NCBI RefSeq assembly: GCF_037023745.1
Contig: NZ_CP146101.1
Span: 7,234,001-7,298,000, forward strand
From: Streptomyces sp. SCSIO 30461
GTDB taxonomy: Bacteria; Actinomycetota; Actinomycetes; Streptomycetales; Streptomycetaceae
DNA: 64,000 bases
Reading direction: 5' to 3'
Shown: in pieces, positions 39,061-48,066 of the stretch
How the letters are laid out: each line of letters begins with the position of its first letter
How positions within the stretch are numbered: position 1 is the stretch's first letter
Notes under the pieces: model-generated
What the model saw: the letters and a program-made list of their open reading frames with translations, nothing else
The model's database searches: none
Told to the model about the DNA's origin: nothing
Position numbers and translations under genes: made by a program

Positions 39061-39097
39061 GCAACGGGCGCCCCTCGTCGTGAGGGGCGCCCGTTGC
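39061..39097. terminator. Terminator after the first NlpC/P60 gene
   Basis: GCAACGGGCGCCCCTC (39061-39076) and GAGGGGCGCCCGTTGC (39082-39097) form a perfect 16-base stem around a GTCGT loop. It also ends the convergent small membrane protein gene. Confidence 0.9.
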
Positions 39098-39131
39098 CTG
39101 CCAGGTCAGGTCGAGGACGGGTCAGCTCGGC

Positions 39132-39485
39132 TCAGGTCCAGAGAGTCGCGATGAAGATGTTGGCGACGGTCAGGACGCCGACCGCGCCGAACACCGCCTT
39201 GTCCACCCGCTCCTCGTCCCGCTTCACATAGACGAGCCCGAGGATCACCACCAGCACCGCGAGCTTGATGCCGACCTTGAGGTTGTTCACCGTCTGGTCG
39301 TCCGCCTCATTGAGCCCCACCAGCGCCACACCCGTGACCAGCATCGTCAGTGCCCCGTGGAGCATCGCCGGGGTGAAGCGGGCCGTCCCGGCGCCCATCG
39401 CCTTCATCTGGGTCAGGAAACCACCGAGCAGCGCGGCGATACCGATGATGTGCAGCGCGACGAAGACATTGATGAGTACGTCCAT
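39132..39485 (-). CDS. Small four-helix membrane protein
   Basis: This 117-residue protein is almost entirely hydrophobic with four predicted helices (VFVALHIIGIAALLGGFLT, LHGALTMLVTGVALVGL, LKVGIKLAVLVVILGLVYV, AVFGAVGVLTVANIFIATLW). The His in ALHIIG and in MLHGAL recalls small heme- or copper-linked membrane families, but no binding site can be asserted. It lies between two NlpC/P60 genes on the opposite strand. Function is unknown. Confidence 0.78.
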   Translation of the reverse strand: MDVLINVFVALHIIGIAALLGGFLTQMKAMGAGTARFTPAMLHGALTMLVTGVALVGLNEADDQTVNNLKVGIKLAVLVVILGLVYVKRDEERVDKAVFGAVGVLTVANIFIATLWT

Positions 39486-39737
39486 GGCACCGGAGCCTAG
39501 CCCCCCGATCGGAAACCGACTATAGCGGGCCGACTTCCATCAATACCGGTCATGTCGACCCATCCGCTCACCAGGTCGGTCTAGCGTCCTCCCCCAGGTG
39601 ATCGACCTGCCGGCTTCATACCGGTCAGCAGACTCGACCGCCGCGCCGAAGGATCCGGCGGCGGGCCGCTTCCCCTGGGCGGACCGCCGCCGGAACCGTA
39701 CGGAACGACCTACCGGACACCGGAAGGACTGGCCTTC

Positions 39738-40790
39738 GTGGCAGCGCACCGCAGACCCAAGCAGCGCAACCTGGGCGGCACCGCCGCCCGCACCGCTCTC
39801 ACCGTCGCGCTGGCGGGTGCCGCGACCGGCACTCTCTTCGAGGGCGCAGGACACGCCGACCCCGGTTCCACCCCGGAACGACTGAAGGCGAAGGCAGACA
39901 CCCTGTACCGGGAGGCGGAGGAGGCGACCGAGCGGTACAACGGCGCCAAGGAGGCCGCCGCAGAAGCCCGGACCGCGCTCGACGGACTGCGTGACGAGGC
40001 CGCCCGGCGCACCGCACGGCTCAATGCCGCCCGCGACGCGCTCGGCTCGATCGCCACCGCCCAGTATCGGGCGGGTGGTATCGACCCTGCCGTACAACTG
40101 GCCCTCAGCTCCGACCCGGACGCCTATCTCGCAGGCGCGGAATACGCCGAGCGGGCCGGATCCCGGCAGGTCGCCACGCTGGCCGGGATCCGCGAGGAGA
40201 ACCGGGAGCTGGCCCAGCTGCGCGCGGAGGCCGACGGGCGCCTCGCCGAGCTGACGGCACGCCAGGATGAACTCGCCCGGCACCGCAAGGCCGTACGCGA
40301 GAAGCTCGCCGCCGCCCAATCCGTCCTGGCCCGGATGGCTCCCGCTGAGCAGGTCGCCTACGCGAGCGGGGACAGCACGCCGCCCGGCCGGGCCGACCGC
40401 GACGACGCACCCGGCGGCGCGGTCGTCGCCGACGCCCCCAATCCCCGGGCGGCTCAGGCCATCGCGTACGCATACGGAGCGCTGGGCAAGCCCTACGTCT
40501 GGGGCGCGACGGGGCCCTCCGCATACGACTGCTCAGGGCTCACCCAGGCAGCCTGGCGTTCGGCCGGAGTGTCCCTGCCCCGGACCACCTACACCCAGAT
40601 CGACTCCGGACACAGGGTGCCGCGTTCCCAGCTCGCACCCGGTGACCTGGTGTTCTTCTATTCCGGTGTCTCGCATGTGGGCCTCTATATCGGCAACGGC
40701 CAGATGATCCACGCCCCACGGCCGGGCGCACCCGTGCGGGTCGCGCCCATCGACGAGATGCCGTTCGCCGGCGCGACACGCGTCGCCTGA
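39738..40790 (+). CDS. Secreted NlpC/P60 peptidoglycan endopeptidase (second copy)
   Basis: This 350-residue protein has an exported N-terminus (TALTVALAGAATGTLFEGAG), a coiled-coil middle and an NlpC/P60 domain with YDCSGLTQAAW and HVGLYIGNGQMIHAP. It is a paralogue of the protein encoded at 37901, with the same domain order and closely similar catalytic segments. GTG start at 39738 behind GGAAGG. The upstream 39486-39737 region lacks the ydaO signature, so regulation differs. Confidence 0.92.
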   Translation: MAAHRRPKQRNLGGTAARTALTVALAGAATGTLFEGAGHADPGSTPERLKAKADTLYREAEEATERYNGAKEAAAEARTALDGLRDEAARRTARLNAARDALGSIATAQYRAGGIDPAVQLALSSDPDAYLAGAEYAERAGSRQVATLAGIREENRELAQLRAEADGRLAELTARQDELARHRKAVREKLAAAQSVLARMAPAEQVAYASGDSTPPGRADRDDAPGGAVVADAPNPRAAQAIAYAYGALGKPYVWGATGPSAYDCSGLTQAAWRSAGVSLPRTTYTQIDSGHRVPRSQLAPGDLVFFYSGVSHVGLYIGNGQMIHAPRPGAPVRVAPIDEMPFAGATRVA

Positions 40791-40821
40791 GTCGTCTCGC
40801 CGTGCCCTTCGCCAGGTGGGG

Positions 40822-41517
40822 TCACACCAGCCGTCGTGCCGTGGCCCACCTCGTCAACTCATGGCGATTCGACAGCTGGAGCTTCCTGAGGACCGCCGAC
40901 ACATGCGACTCGACGGTCTTCACCGAGATGAAGAGCTGCTTGGCGATCTCCTTGTACGCATATCCGCGGGCGATCAGCCGCAGCACCTCCCGCTCCCGCT
41001 GGGTGAGCCGGTCGAGATCCTCGTCCACCGGAGGCGCGTCGGTCGAGGCGAACGCGTCCAGCACGAAACCCGCGAGCCGTGGTGAGAACACCGCGTCCCC
41101 GTCCTGGACCCGGAAGACCGAGTCGACCAGGTCGCTGCCGGTGATGGTCTTGGTGACATAGCCGCGCGCGCCGCCGCGGATCACCCCGATCACGTCCTCC
41201 GCCGCGTCCGACACCGAGAGCGCGAGGAAGCGCACCGGATGCTCCCCGCCCATCAGTCCCGCGCAGCGGCGCAGCACCTCCACCCCGCCGCCGCCGGGAA
41301 GGTGGACATCGAGGAGCACGACCTCGGGGCGGGTGGCCGTGATCACGGTGACCGCCTGGTCGACGTCGGCGGCCTCGCCGACCACCTCGACGCCGGTCTC
41401 ATCCGTGCGGCCGATCTCGGCCTGCACACCTGCCCGGAACATCCGGTGGTCGTCAACGAGCACGACCCGTACGCGACGCTCCGCACCCCGCTCGCCCCCA
41501 TCGGTCTGCTCGGTCAT
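40822..41517 (-). CDS. NarL/LuxR-family response regulator
   Basis: This 231-residue protein has a receiver domain (VRVVLVDDHRMFRAGVQAEI, phospho-acceptor Asp in VVLLDVHLPGGGG, conserved Thr/Ser and Lys in YVTKTITGSD). The C-terminal LuxR helix-turn-helix is LTQREREVLRLIARGYAYKEIAKQLFISVKTVESHVS in outline. Its ATG overlaps the kinase stop as ATGA, so the pair is translationally coupled. The likely target is the divergent PspC/LiaF-like gene and its own operon. Confidence 0.94.
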   Translation of the reverse strand: MTEQTDGGERGAERRVRVVLVDDHRMFRAGVQAEIGRTDETGVEVVGEAADVDQAVTVITATRPEVVLLDVHLPGGGGVEVLRRCAGLMGGEHPVRFLALSVSDAAEDVIGVIRGGARGYVTKTITGSDLVDSVFRVQDGDAVFSPRLAGFVLDAFASTDAPPVDEDLDRLTQREREVLRLIARGYAYKEIAKQLFISVKTVESHVSAVLRKLQLSNRHELTRWATARRLV

Positions 41518-42866
41518 CCGTCCGCCTCTCGCTGTCCTGGGGATGCCCCGTGGGCTGTGTCCTGGGGGGTGCCGTGCGGAGTCCCTTCGCGGGTCTCCGT
41601 CTCCCGCTCCATCTCAAGCTCCACCTCGGTGCCCCCGCCGGGCACCGAGCGCAACCGCGCCGTGCCGCCATTGCGCTGCATCCGCCCGATGATCGATTCT
41701 CTTACGCCCATCCGGTCCTCGGGAACCGTATCGGGGTCGAAGCCCGGTCCTCTGTCCCGTACGGAGACGAAGACGGTACGACCCTCGACCTCCGCGTAGA
41801 CCTGCACAGCGCCACCCTCGCCACCGTACTTCGCGGCATTCACCATCGCCTCGCGCGCGGCCTGCATCTGTGCCACCAGCCGCTCATCGAGCGGGCAGTC
41901 GCCCACGACGACGACCTCCAGCGGTACGCCGTGCTTGTCCTCCACCTCGGCGGCGGCCTTCTTCACCGCGTCCGACACGGTGGCGGGCTCCTCGTCCGCC
42001 TCCTTGCCGGTTCCCTCGGGGCGATAGAGCCAGTTACGCAGCTCACGCTCCTGGGCCCTGGCCAGTCTGCGTACCTCACCGGCGTCGTCCGCGTTCCGCT
42101 GTATCAGGGTGAGGGTGTGCAGGACGGAGTCGTGCACATGGGCCGCGACCTCGGCGCGCTCCTGGGCGCGGATGCGCATCAGACGCTCTTCGGACAGGTC
42201 CTGGGTCATCCGCACCAGCCAGGGGCCAACAAGCAGCCCGACCCCGACGATCACGGCGATCGCCGCCGTCATGACGTTGCCGAACTGGGCGGCCGAGCCC
42301 CGGACGACGACAAAGACGGTCAGGCCCATCCCGACCAGAGCGACCCCGGCGAGACCGCGTGCCAGCTGGAACAGCCGACGGCGGGTGCCGTCGCCGGTCC
42401 AACGGGCTCGGCGTGCGTTGTCCGCCTGGCGCCACACCAGGACGAGGCCGGTGCCTATCAGGAGTACCGGCCAGACATAGCGGTTGACGGGGCCGCCCAG
42501 GTCGACGTTGACAACGAACGAGACCGCCCCGATCAGCAGGCCGAACAACGCGAACAGCTGGCCTTTGTCGGGCTTGCGCAGCCGTCGTCTGCCATCGGAC
42601 GTGGTCTCGAACACCGGCTTCGACTCGGCGGACCGGCCGCCGACGCCGAGTGGCACGACGATCCAGAACACCGCGTACAGCAGCGCGCCCAGTCCGTCGG
42701 CCATGAAGAGGCAGAAGAAGATCAGCCGGACCCAGACCACTGGCAGCCCGAGATGGCCCGCGAGGCCGCGCGCGACACCGCCGAGCCACCGTCCATCGGC
42801 GCTGCGGTACAGCTTGCGGACGGACGGCTCGTCGGCTTCCGGCAGGTGGGTGACTGCGGCTGGCAT
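41514..42866 (-). CDS. PspC-fused sensor histidine kinase
   Basis: The protein is 450 residues from the ATG at 42866. The N-terminus is a PspC domain (LYRSADGRWLGGVARGLAGH, then membrane helices). More membrane helices, a HisKA_3 region with the phospho-acceptor His in AAHVHDSVLHTLTLIQR and an HATPase domain (REAMVNAAKYGGEGG, VRDRGPGFD) follow. The architecture is typical of actinobacterial envelope-stress kinases of the DesK/LiaS type. It is paired with the response regulator gene and divergent from another PspC gene. Confidence 0.93.
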   Translation of the reverse strand: MPAAVTHLPEADEPSVRKLYRSADGRWLGGVARGLAGHLGLPVVWVRLIFFCLFMADGLGALLYAVFWIVVPLGVGGRSAESKPVFETTSDGRRRLRKPDKGQLFALFGLLIGAVSFVVNVDLGGPVNRYVWPVLLIGTGLVLVWRQADNARRARWTGDGTRRRLFQLARGLAGVALVGMGLTVFVVVRGSAAQFGNVMTAAIAVIVGVGLLVGPWLVRMTQDLSEERLMRIRAQERAEVAAHVHDSVLHTLTLIQRNADDAGEVRRLARAQERELRNWLYRPEGTGKEADEEPATVSDAVKKAAAEVEDKHGVPLEVVVVGDCPLDERLVAQMQAAREAMVNAAKYGGEGGAVQVYAEVEGRTVFVSVRDRGPGFDPDTVPEDRMGVRESIIGRMQRNGGTARLRSVPGGGTEVELEMERETETREGTPHGTPQDTAHGASPGQREADG

Positions 42867-43016
42867 GCCCCGATGGTCACACGTCCGCCCTGCCCCGGGC
42901 ATCAGGGCCGTCCCCGAGACCGTCCCTGATCCCCGGATTCCCGGAGGGGGAATATCAGGGACGGGCCAGGGTCGGGACGACTGCCGCCGGGCGTCGGAGC
43001 CGGTCACCATGGAGTC
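42867..43016. promoter_or_regulatory. Divergent promoter between two PspC-domain genes
   Basis: This 150-base gap must contain promoters for the kinase operon (minus) and the PspC/LiaF-like gene (plus). GATCCCCGGATTCCCGGAGGGGAATATCAGGGA near its centre is imperfectly symmetric (CCCC...GGGG words). It is a good candidate site for the coupled response regulator. Confidence 0.45.
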
Positions 43017-44408
43017 ATGACTCAGCCGACCGCTCCTTCCCCGGCGCCACCGCGGGAGCAGCAGCCCCAACTGCGCCGGACTCCGCGGCAGAAGGTCGTG
43101 TCCGGTGTCTGCGGCGGGCTCGGGCGCTACTGCGACATCGACCCGGTGATCTTCCGGATCGTCATCGCGGTGCTGGCGGTGATGGGCGGCGTCGGTCTGA
43201 TCGTCTACGGATTCGCCTGGCTGATGTTGCCCCTGGACGGGGAGGAGGAGAACGAGGCCCGCAGGGCCCTGTCCGGCCGGGTGGACGGCGCGGCATTGAT
43301 CGCGGTGCTGATGGCCCTGCTCGGCTGCGCGCTGTTCCTGTCGATGATCGGCAACGGCACCATGCTCGGATTCGCCGCGATGCTGTCGATCGCCATGGCT
43401 GCCGCTGCGGTCTGGTCGCAGCGGCGCAGCCTGGCGACGTCCGACGGCGGCCGGCTCGACCCCGCTACGGCGCACGCCGTGAAGGAAGCACCGCCGGAGA
43501 CCAAAGCCCCGCCGGCACCGGGTGGGCCGTCATGGTGGCGTGACCCGATCGTCAAGGACGGCTCGACAGGGCCGGTGGCCACCGGCTATCTGTGGGGGCC
43601 ACCGGAAGCGGTGGCCGCTGACCGGACCATGGCGACGCCCCGACAGCCGGGGGTGCGAGGGGACGGCGACCACGCTCAGGAGCCGATATCCGGCCGGTTC
43701 CCGGGCCCGGTGGGAGGCCCTGCCGCAGCACCGCCACGCGGGCCGCGCGGCATCGGGGGACCGGTGTTCCTGCTGGCGCTGCTGGCGGGCGCCCTCGGCG
43801 CTCGGCTGAGCTGGGAGTCAAAGCCGCTGGGCACCAGCCTGGAGATCGGCTTCGCCTGCGCTCTCGCGGTCTTCTGCCTGGGGCTGCTGACGAGCAGTCT
43901 TCTCGGGCGCAGGCGCGGGGGCACCATCCTGCTGACCGTGGTCACCGCCCTGCTGCTGTTCGGCTCGTCCTTGCTGCCGAAGGAGATCGGCACCCGGTGG
44001 ATGCGCACGGACTGGCAGCCGACGACCATCGCGGCGATCGCCCCGCGCTATGAACTCGGCAGCGGCGACGCCCGGCTCGACCTGGGCGGCCTCGCCGTCC
44101 CGGCCCGGTCGACCGTGAACACCACGGTCGAGGTGGGTGCGGGCAGGCTGAGGGTGGTGATACCGCAGGACGCGACGGTGAAGATCACCGCCAAGGCCGG
44201 GCTCGGGGTGCTCAGGCTGTCGGACGAGCACCGCGAGGACGTGGACGTGGGCCCGGACCGCCGACGGACGGTCACGCTGTCCCCGGCCGGGCAGGCAGCC
44301 GGGAAGCCGGGTGACAGACCAGACGAGAAGCCGGCTCCGACGGGGACGCTCACGCTCGATCTCGAGGTCGGCCTCGGACTGGTGGAGGTGACCCGTGCCA
44401 TGCCATGA
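43017..44408 (+). CDS. PspC-domain membrane protein with LiaF-like C-terminus
   Basis: This 463-residue protein has an N-terminal PspC domain (LRRTPRQKVVSGVCGGLGRY, then a membrane helix), more helices and a Pro/Gly/Ala-rich cytosolic linker. Further helices are FLLALLAGALGARLSW and FACALAVFCLGLLTSSLLG. A C-terminal beta domain (VEVGAGRLRVVIPQDATVKI, AGLGVLRLS) resembles the LiaF/toast-rack domains of envelope-stress sensors. It is divergent from the PspC kinase gene and probably part of the same stress response. Confidence 0.87.
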   Translation: MTQPTAPSPAPPREQQPQLRRTPRQKVVSGVCGGLGRYCDIDPVIFRIVIAVLAVMGGVGLIVYGFAWLMLPLDGEEENEARRALSGRVDGAALIAVLMALLGCALFLSMIGNGTMLGFAAMLSIAMAAAAVWSQRRSLATSDGGRLDPATAHAVKEAPPETKAPPAPGGPSWWRDPIVKDGSTGPVATGYLWGPPEAVAADRTMATPRQPGVRGDGDHAQEPISGRFPGPVGGPAAAPPRGPRGIGGPVFLLALLAGALGARLSWESKPLGTSLEIGFACALAVFCLGLLTSSLLGRRRGGTILLTVVTALLLFGSSLLPKEIGTRWMRTDWQPTTIAAIAPRYELGSGDARLDLGGLAVPARSTVNTTVEVGAGRLRVVIPQDATVKITAKAGLGVLRLSDEHREDVDVGPDRRRTVTLSPAGQAAGKPGDRPDEKPAPTGTLTLDLEVGLGLVEVTRAMP

Positions 44409-44417
44409 GTTCAGGCC

Positions 44418-44954
44418 TCAGCGGCTCAGGCGGCGCCGATCAGCGATGGCGGCATCGACGGAGAGCACCGAGGCACCGGCCAGCACCAGTGGCACCCAGC
44501 AAAACATGTACGGGAGATCATTGCCGTAGTAGTACGGCGACGTCTGCCAGCTCACGGTCAGCCACAGACTCAGTGAGATCAGCGCGCCGCCGAATGCGGC
44601 GAGCCGTGCCAGGAGTCCGATCAGGGTGCCGATGCCGACGGCGAGTTCACCGACGGCGATGGCGTAGCCGAAGCCCGAGGGGTTCTTCAGGGCCAGGTCG
44701 ACCAGCCCGGGGATCGCCGAGGAGCCTCGGACCGACCTCATGAGTTCGCCGATCGAGCCCGTCCCGCTCGCCGACAGGAACGCCTGGTCGAGGAGCTTGT
44801 CGAGCCCGGCGTAGATGAAGGTGACGCCGAGGAAGAGCCTCAGGGGCAGCAGTGCGTAGCGCTGCGCGGTGCTCTTCCAACCGTCGTCGCCGGCCCGCCG
44901 CTCGTCGATCAGCCCGTACGTTGTCATCGTCGTCGTCCGGTCCATATGCGCCAT
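44418..44954 (-). CDS. DoxX-family membrane protein
   Basis: The protein is 178 residues from the ATG at 44954, which a GGAGG site precedes; a start 14 codons earlier has no such site. It has four helices with the DoxX pattern (LPLRLFLGVTFIYAGLDKLL, then GELAVGIGTLIGLLARLAAF). DoxX proteins are small quinone- or thiosulfate-linked membrane subunits, or of unknown role. The gene ends nine bases from the convergent PspC gene, with no room for a separate terminator. Confidence 0.88.
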   Translation of the reverse strand: MAHMDRTTTMTTYGLIDERRAGDDGWKSTAQRYALLPLRLFLGVTFIYAGLDKLLDQAFLSASGTGSIGELMRSVRGSSAIPGLVDLALKNPSGFGYAIAVGELAVGIGTLIGLLARLAAFGGALISLSLWLTVSWQTSPYYYGNDLPYMFCWVPLVLAGASVLSVDAAIADRRRLSR

Positions 44955-45045
44955 CGTCGCCTCCGCGTCGTACCCGGCTGGAACGATTCTTCCCACGATC
45001 CGCAGATATGACTACGCAACTGACGGCCGTATGGCTCAGCGTGGT

Positions 45046-46341
45046 TCAGTCCGTCACGTCGATGCTCATCCGGTTGGACTCGGCACCCACCGCCGTCACC
45101 ACCTGCACATCGACCCGTCCGGGTTCGACATCGACCGGGACCGGAACCCTGATGCTGGTGTCGGTCGGATTGGTGAACCCTCCGGCCACGGGCACCAGCG
45201 GGACATGCACATGGACCGAGCCGATGCGCACCGTCATCCGGGCCAGCCGGTCCGGGGTGCCCGCGCCCGGGGGGACGAAGCCCGCACCGCGGATCTCGAT
45301 GTCGTCCCCGGTCCTGATGGGACCGTCGAGGTCGCCTGGTTCACGAGCACGCACGACCGAGAGCACGACGGGCCGGGAGCCCTCGGCGTACTTCCCGGCC
45401 AGATAGACGAAGGCGGAGACCAGCGCCAGGGCGGTCACGCTCCAGGGGAGCCTCGGCAGCCCGCCAGGGTCCCGGACGAGCAGGACCGCCGCATAGCTCA
45501 GGCTCGCCGCGGTGACCAGCACATACTGGGCGTCCGTGAAGCTACCGCGCCCGGCGTCGTCGCAGAGCAGATCGGCGGGGCGCGGATGGTCGGCCTGCAC
45601 CTTCTGCACCCGCTGCGTGAGCACGCGCACGAGGACGACCCGGCGCACGACCACGGCGATCAGGCACACCACGGTCACCACGACCAGCAGGGCGGCACCC
45701 GGCACGAGCCCGGACCCGCCACCCGAGCCGCCACCGGCCGCCACCGCGGGCCCGGCCTGCGGCGCACCCGTCGCAGCCAGCCGCAGAGCCAGGAACAGCA
45801 CGGCGGCAGCCGCGAAGAACACCCAGGATCCGGCCACCACCCGCGAGGTGGACAGGCGGTTGTCCTCGCCGACCAGTGGGGCGAGCAGACCGCCGTGGGC
45901 CCGGTGCAGGCAGGCGGTACCGGTGAGCAGCACAGCGCAGGAGAGTACGGCCGCCAGCGCGGCCGTACGGGTCGGTCCCCAGCCGGTGCCGATGGCGGTC
46001 CCGGCGAGAGGCACCAGGGACAACCCTGCACAGCCCCAGACCACGAGCAGCGTGCGCCGCCAGACTCGGTGGAGCCAAGCCGCCCCCGCCGCCCTGCCGC
46101 GTTCGGCGACCGTACGGGCCGACGCCGTCAGCTCATCCGAGATCCACTGGCGGGAGGCCCCTTCGGAGTAGGCGACCTGCGCGGGCAGCCCATGCCCCGA
46201 AGCGAGCTCGTCCCGGCGCGCACCGAACTCGGCCACCGCACGCCGGTGCCCCTGACGCGCGCCATGCGGACAGTCCCCGCAACTGCAACCGCCGCCGTGC
46301 ACGCTGTACCCCGCCTCTTGCACCGCCACGGCGCGTCGCAC
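45046..46341 (-). CDS. Membrane protein with N-terminal Cys cluster and C-terminal beta domain, unknown
   Basis: This 431-residue protein starts with a Cys-containing segment (GGGCSCGDCPHG) that looks like a metal site. Two pairs of hydrophobic helices follow (about 95-150 and 170-240), then a further pair around 285-325. The last 110 residues are soluble and beta-rich (GDDIEIRGAGFVPPGAG..., ending VGAESNRMSIDVTD), reminiscent of an IPT/TIG-type Ig fold. It is upstream of the DoxX gene on the same strand. Function is not recognised. Confidence 0.72.
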   Translation of the reverse strand: MRRAVAVQEAGYSVHGGGCSCGDCPHGARQGHRRAVAEFGARRDELASGHGLPAQVAYSEGASRQWISDELTASARTVAERGRAAGAAWLHRVWRRTLLVVWGCAGLSLVPLAGTAIGTGWGPTRTAALAAVLSCAVLLTGTACLHRAHGGLLAPLVGEDNRLSTSRVVAGSWVFFAAAAVLFLALRLAATGAPQAGPAVAAGGGSGGGSGLVPGAALLVVVTVVCLIAVVVRRVVLVRVLTQRVQKVQADHPRPADLLCDDAGRGSFTDAQYVLVTAASLSYAAVLLVRDPGGLPRLPWSVTALALVSAFVYLAGKYAEGSRPVVLSVVRAREPGDLDGPIRTGDDIEIRGAGFVPPGAGTPDRLARMTVRIGSVHVHVPLVPVAGGFTNPTDTSIRVPVPVDVEPGRVDVQVVTAVGAESNRMSIDVTD

Positions 46342-46479
46342 CCTTCCACCAGAGCTGAGCAGCTGAGCAACAACCTTTTGCTGAAAAGGAATTGTGCCGT
46401 ACCGGTGGTCACCGGAAGTGCCTTACAAGACGATACGCGGGCAATGCGAGGGTGATTGACGAACGATCAAATTGACGTA

Positions 46480-47310
46480 CTACGACATGAGTTCGGGTTC
46501 GGCATCGCTCACGCGCCGCCACAACGGCTGATAGCTGATCCACGCGACCAGATCGCCACCGAGCTGCTCGCGCGTGGCCACCGCGTCCCGATGCGCAATG
46601 GGCACCGGCTTCCCCGCCGCCCTCGCCGCGAGCTGCACCTGGGCGCAGCGCTCCATCGCGATGAACCACCAGGCGGCGGCGTCGACGGAGTCGCCTACGG
46701 TCAGCAGCCCGTGGTTGCGCAGGATGATCCCCTTGCCAACGCCGAGCGCGAGGGCGATACCGCGCCCCTCGGCGGGGTTGACGTTCACCCCCGTGTAGGC
46801 GTCGTACAGCGCGTGGTCCTCGTAGAAGGCACAGGCTTCCTGGGTGATCGGTTCGATGAACTCCCCCAGCGCCGCCAGCGCCCGTCCGTACACGGAGTGC
46901 GTGTGCGCGACGGCCACGACCCCGGGCCGTGCCCGGTGCACCTCGGCGTGCACGGCGAACGCCGCCTGGTTGACGCGCTGGGTGCCTTCGACGACCTGCC
47001 CTTCCTCGTTGACCAGGACCAGTCTGCCCGCGGTCATCGTGGCGAACGGTTCCCCGAAGGGGTTCACCCAGAAGCAGTCGTCGAATTCGGGATCGCGCGC
47101 GGTGATGTGCCCGGAGACCCCTTCCTCGTACCCGAGCCCCGCGAACACCCGCAGTGCCCCGGCGAGCCGCTGCTTGCGGTGGGCACGTTCCTCGGCGATG
47201 GACTCGTGTAAGGGCGGCAGGGCGAACCGCAGCCGGTCGGCGGACACGGGAACGGGAGCAGGGCCGGGAGCAGGAGCAGGGGCGGGTGCCTTCGCCGGGG
47301 TCTCGTCCAT
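46480..47310 (-). CDS. Class II aldolase/adducin-family protein
   Basis: The protein is 276 residues from the ATG at 47310; the first 25 residues are a Pro/Ala repeat. The aldolase core has YEEGVSGHITARDP, HAEVHRARPGVVAVAHTHSVYGRAL with the zinc-binding His pair, and ILRNHGLLTVGDSVDAA with the third His. It may act on a phosphorylated or free sugar acid, or on a methylthioribulose-type substrate, but the substrate is unknown. It stands between a Uma2-type gene and the unknown membrane protein gene, all on the minus strand. Confidence 0.88.
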   Translation of the reverse strand: MDETPAKAPAPAPAPGPAPVPVSADRLRFALPPLHESIAEERAHRKQRLAGALRVFAGLGYEEGVSGHITARDPEFDDCFWVNPFGEPFATMTAGRLVLVNEEGQVVEGTQRVNQAAFAVHAEVHRARPGVVAVAHTHSVYGRALAALGEFIEPITQEACAFYEDHALYDAYTGVNVNPAEGRGIALALGVGKGIILRNHGLLTVGDSVDAAAWWFIAMERCAQVQLAARAAGKPVPIAHRDAVATREQLGGDLVAWISYQPLWRRVSDAEPELMS

Positions 47311-47368
47311 GCGGCGGAAGGTAGCGCCGCTCACCCCAACTGGCCAGAGAGGCGACGCGCCTCGGGGA

Positions 47369-47953
47369 TCAGAGCTTGTCGATCTCGGTGAGGTCGATGT
47401 CGATGTCGAAGGGGACGGAGATCTTGAGGCGGTCCTGGAAGATGCCGGTGGACACATAGGCGCGCGACACCTTGTCGAGTTCGAAGACATGGACCACCGG
47501 CCGCTCGTCCTCGCCCGTCATCTCGACTCGCCAGAAATAGGGGATGCCGGCCCCGGCGTACTTGTGGGGCTTGGTGTCGCTGTCGCGGGCCTCGGAGTCG
47601 GGAGAGACCACCTCGACCGCCAGCAGCACGTCCCGTGCCTGGAAGTACGTCTGCGCCCGGCTGCGCGCCGCTGCCGCACGGACCACCGACACATCCGGCT
47701 CCGGACCGTTGCGCTTGTCGACCACCACGGTCATCTCGCGGCGGACCTTGAGCTCGGGTGGCGCGGTGCTCCGCAGTCCGTTCACCAGCAGGTCGATCGC
47801 AATGCTGTGGAAATCCCGCTGCGGACTCACGAAGACCAGGCTCCCGTCGATCAGCTCGGTGTGCGGCGGGAGGTCGGACAGGGTGAGCAGGTCGTCCACC
47901 GTGTAGCCGTCGCGCGGCGGCACCGGCCAGTGGTGCGAGATCTCTGCGCTCAT
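47369..47953 (-). CDS. Uma2-family (DUF820) PD-(D/E)XK-like protein
   Basis: The protein is 194 residues from the ATG at 47953, which GGGAG precedes; a start four codons upstream is also possible. The core has HTELIDGSLVFVSPQRDFHS, EPDVSVVRA with its Asp, and VLLAVEVVSPDSEARDSDTKPHKYAGAGI. The EVVSPDS...D...K pattern is the restriction-endonuclease-like signature of Uma2 proteins. These are frequent in Streptomyces and mostly uncharacterised; nuclease activity is inferred. Confidence 0.85.
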   Translation of the reverse strand: MSAEISHHWPVPPRDGYTVDDLLTLSDLPPHTELIDGSLVFVSPQRDFHSIAIDLLVNGLRSTAPPELKVRREMTVVVDKRNGPEPDVSVVRAAAARSRAQTYFQARDVLLAVEVVSPDSEARDSDTKPHKYAGAGIPYFWRVEMTGEDERPVVHVFELDKVSRAYVSTGIFQDRLKISVPFDIDIDLTEIDKL

Positions 47954-48005
47954 GAGTGCTCCCATGGCCGTGATTCTGGTCCGTGCGATCAGACTACCCA
48001 CCGCG

Positions 48006-48051
48006 AACGCCGACGCCGCCGCTCAAACGAATGAGCGACGGCGTCGGCGTT
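48006..48051 (-). terminator. Terminator of guaA
   Basis: AACGCCGACGCCGCCGCTC (48006-48024) pairs with 48033-48051 with one mismatch around an eight-base AAACGAAT loop. It lies 16 bases after the guaA stop. Confidence 0.85.
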
Positions 48052-48066
48052 GACCGGCGGGGAGGC

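Noticed and set aside
39486..39737. ydaO-type riboswitch ahead of the second NlpC/P60 gene
   Set aside because: None of the conserved blocks is present despite the paralogy of the downstream gene.
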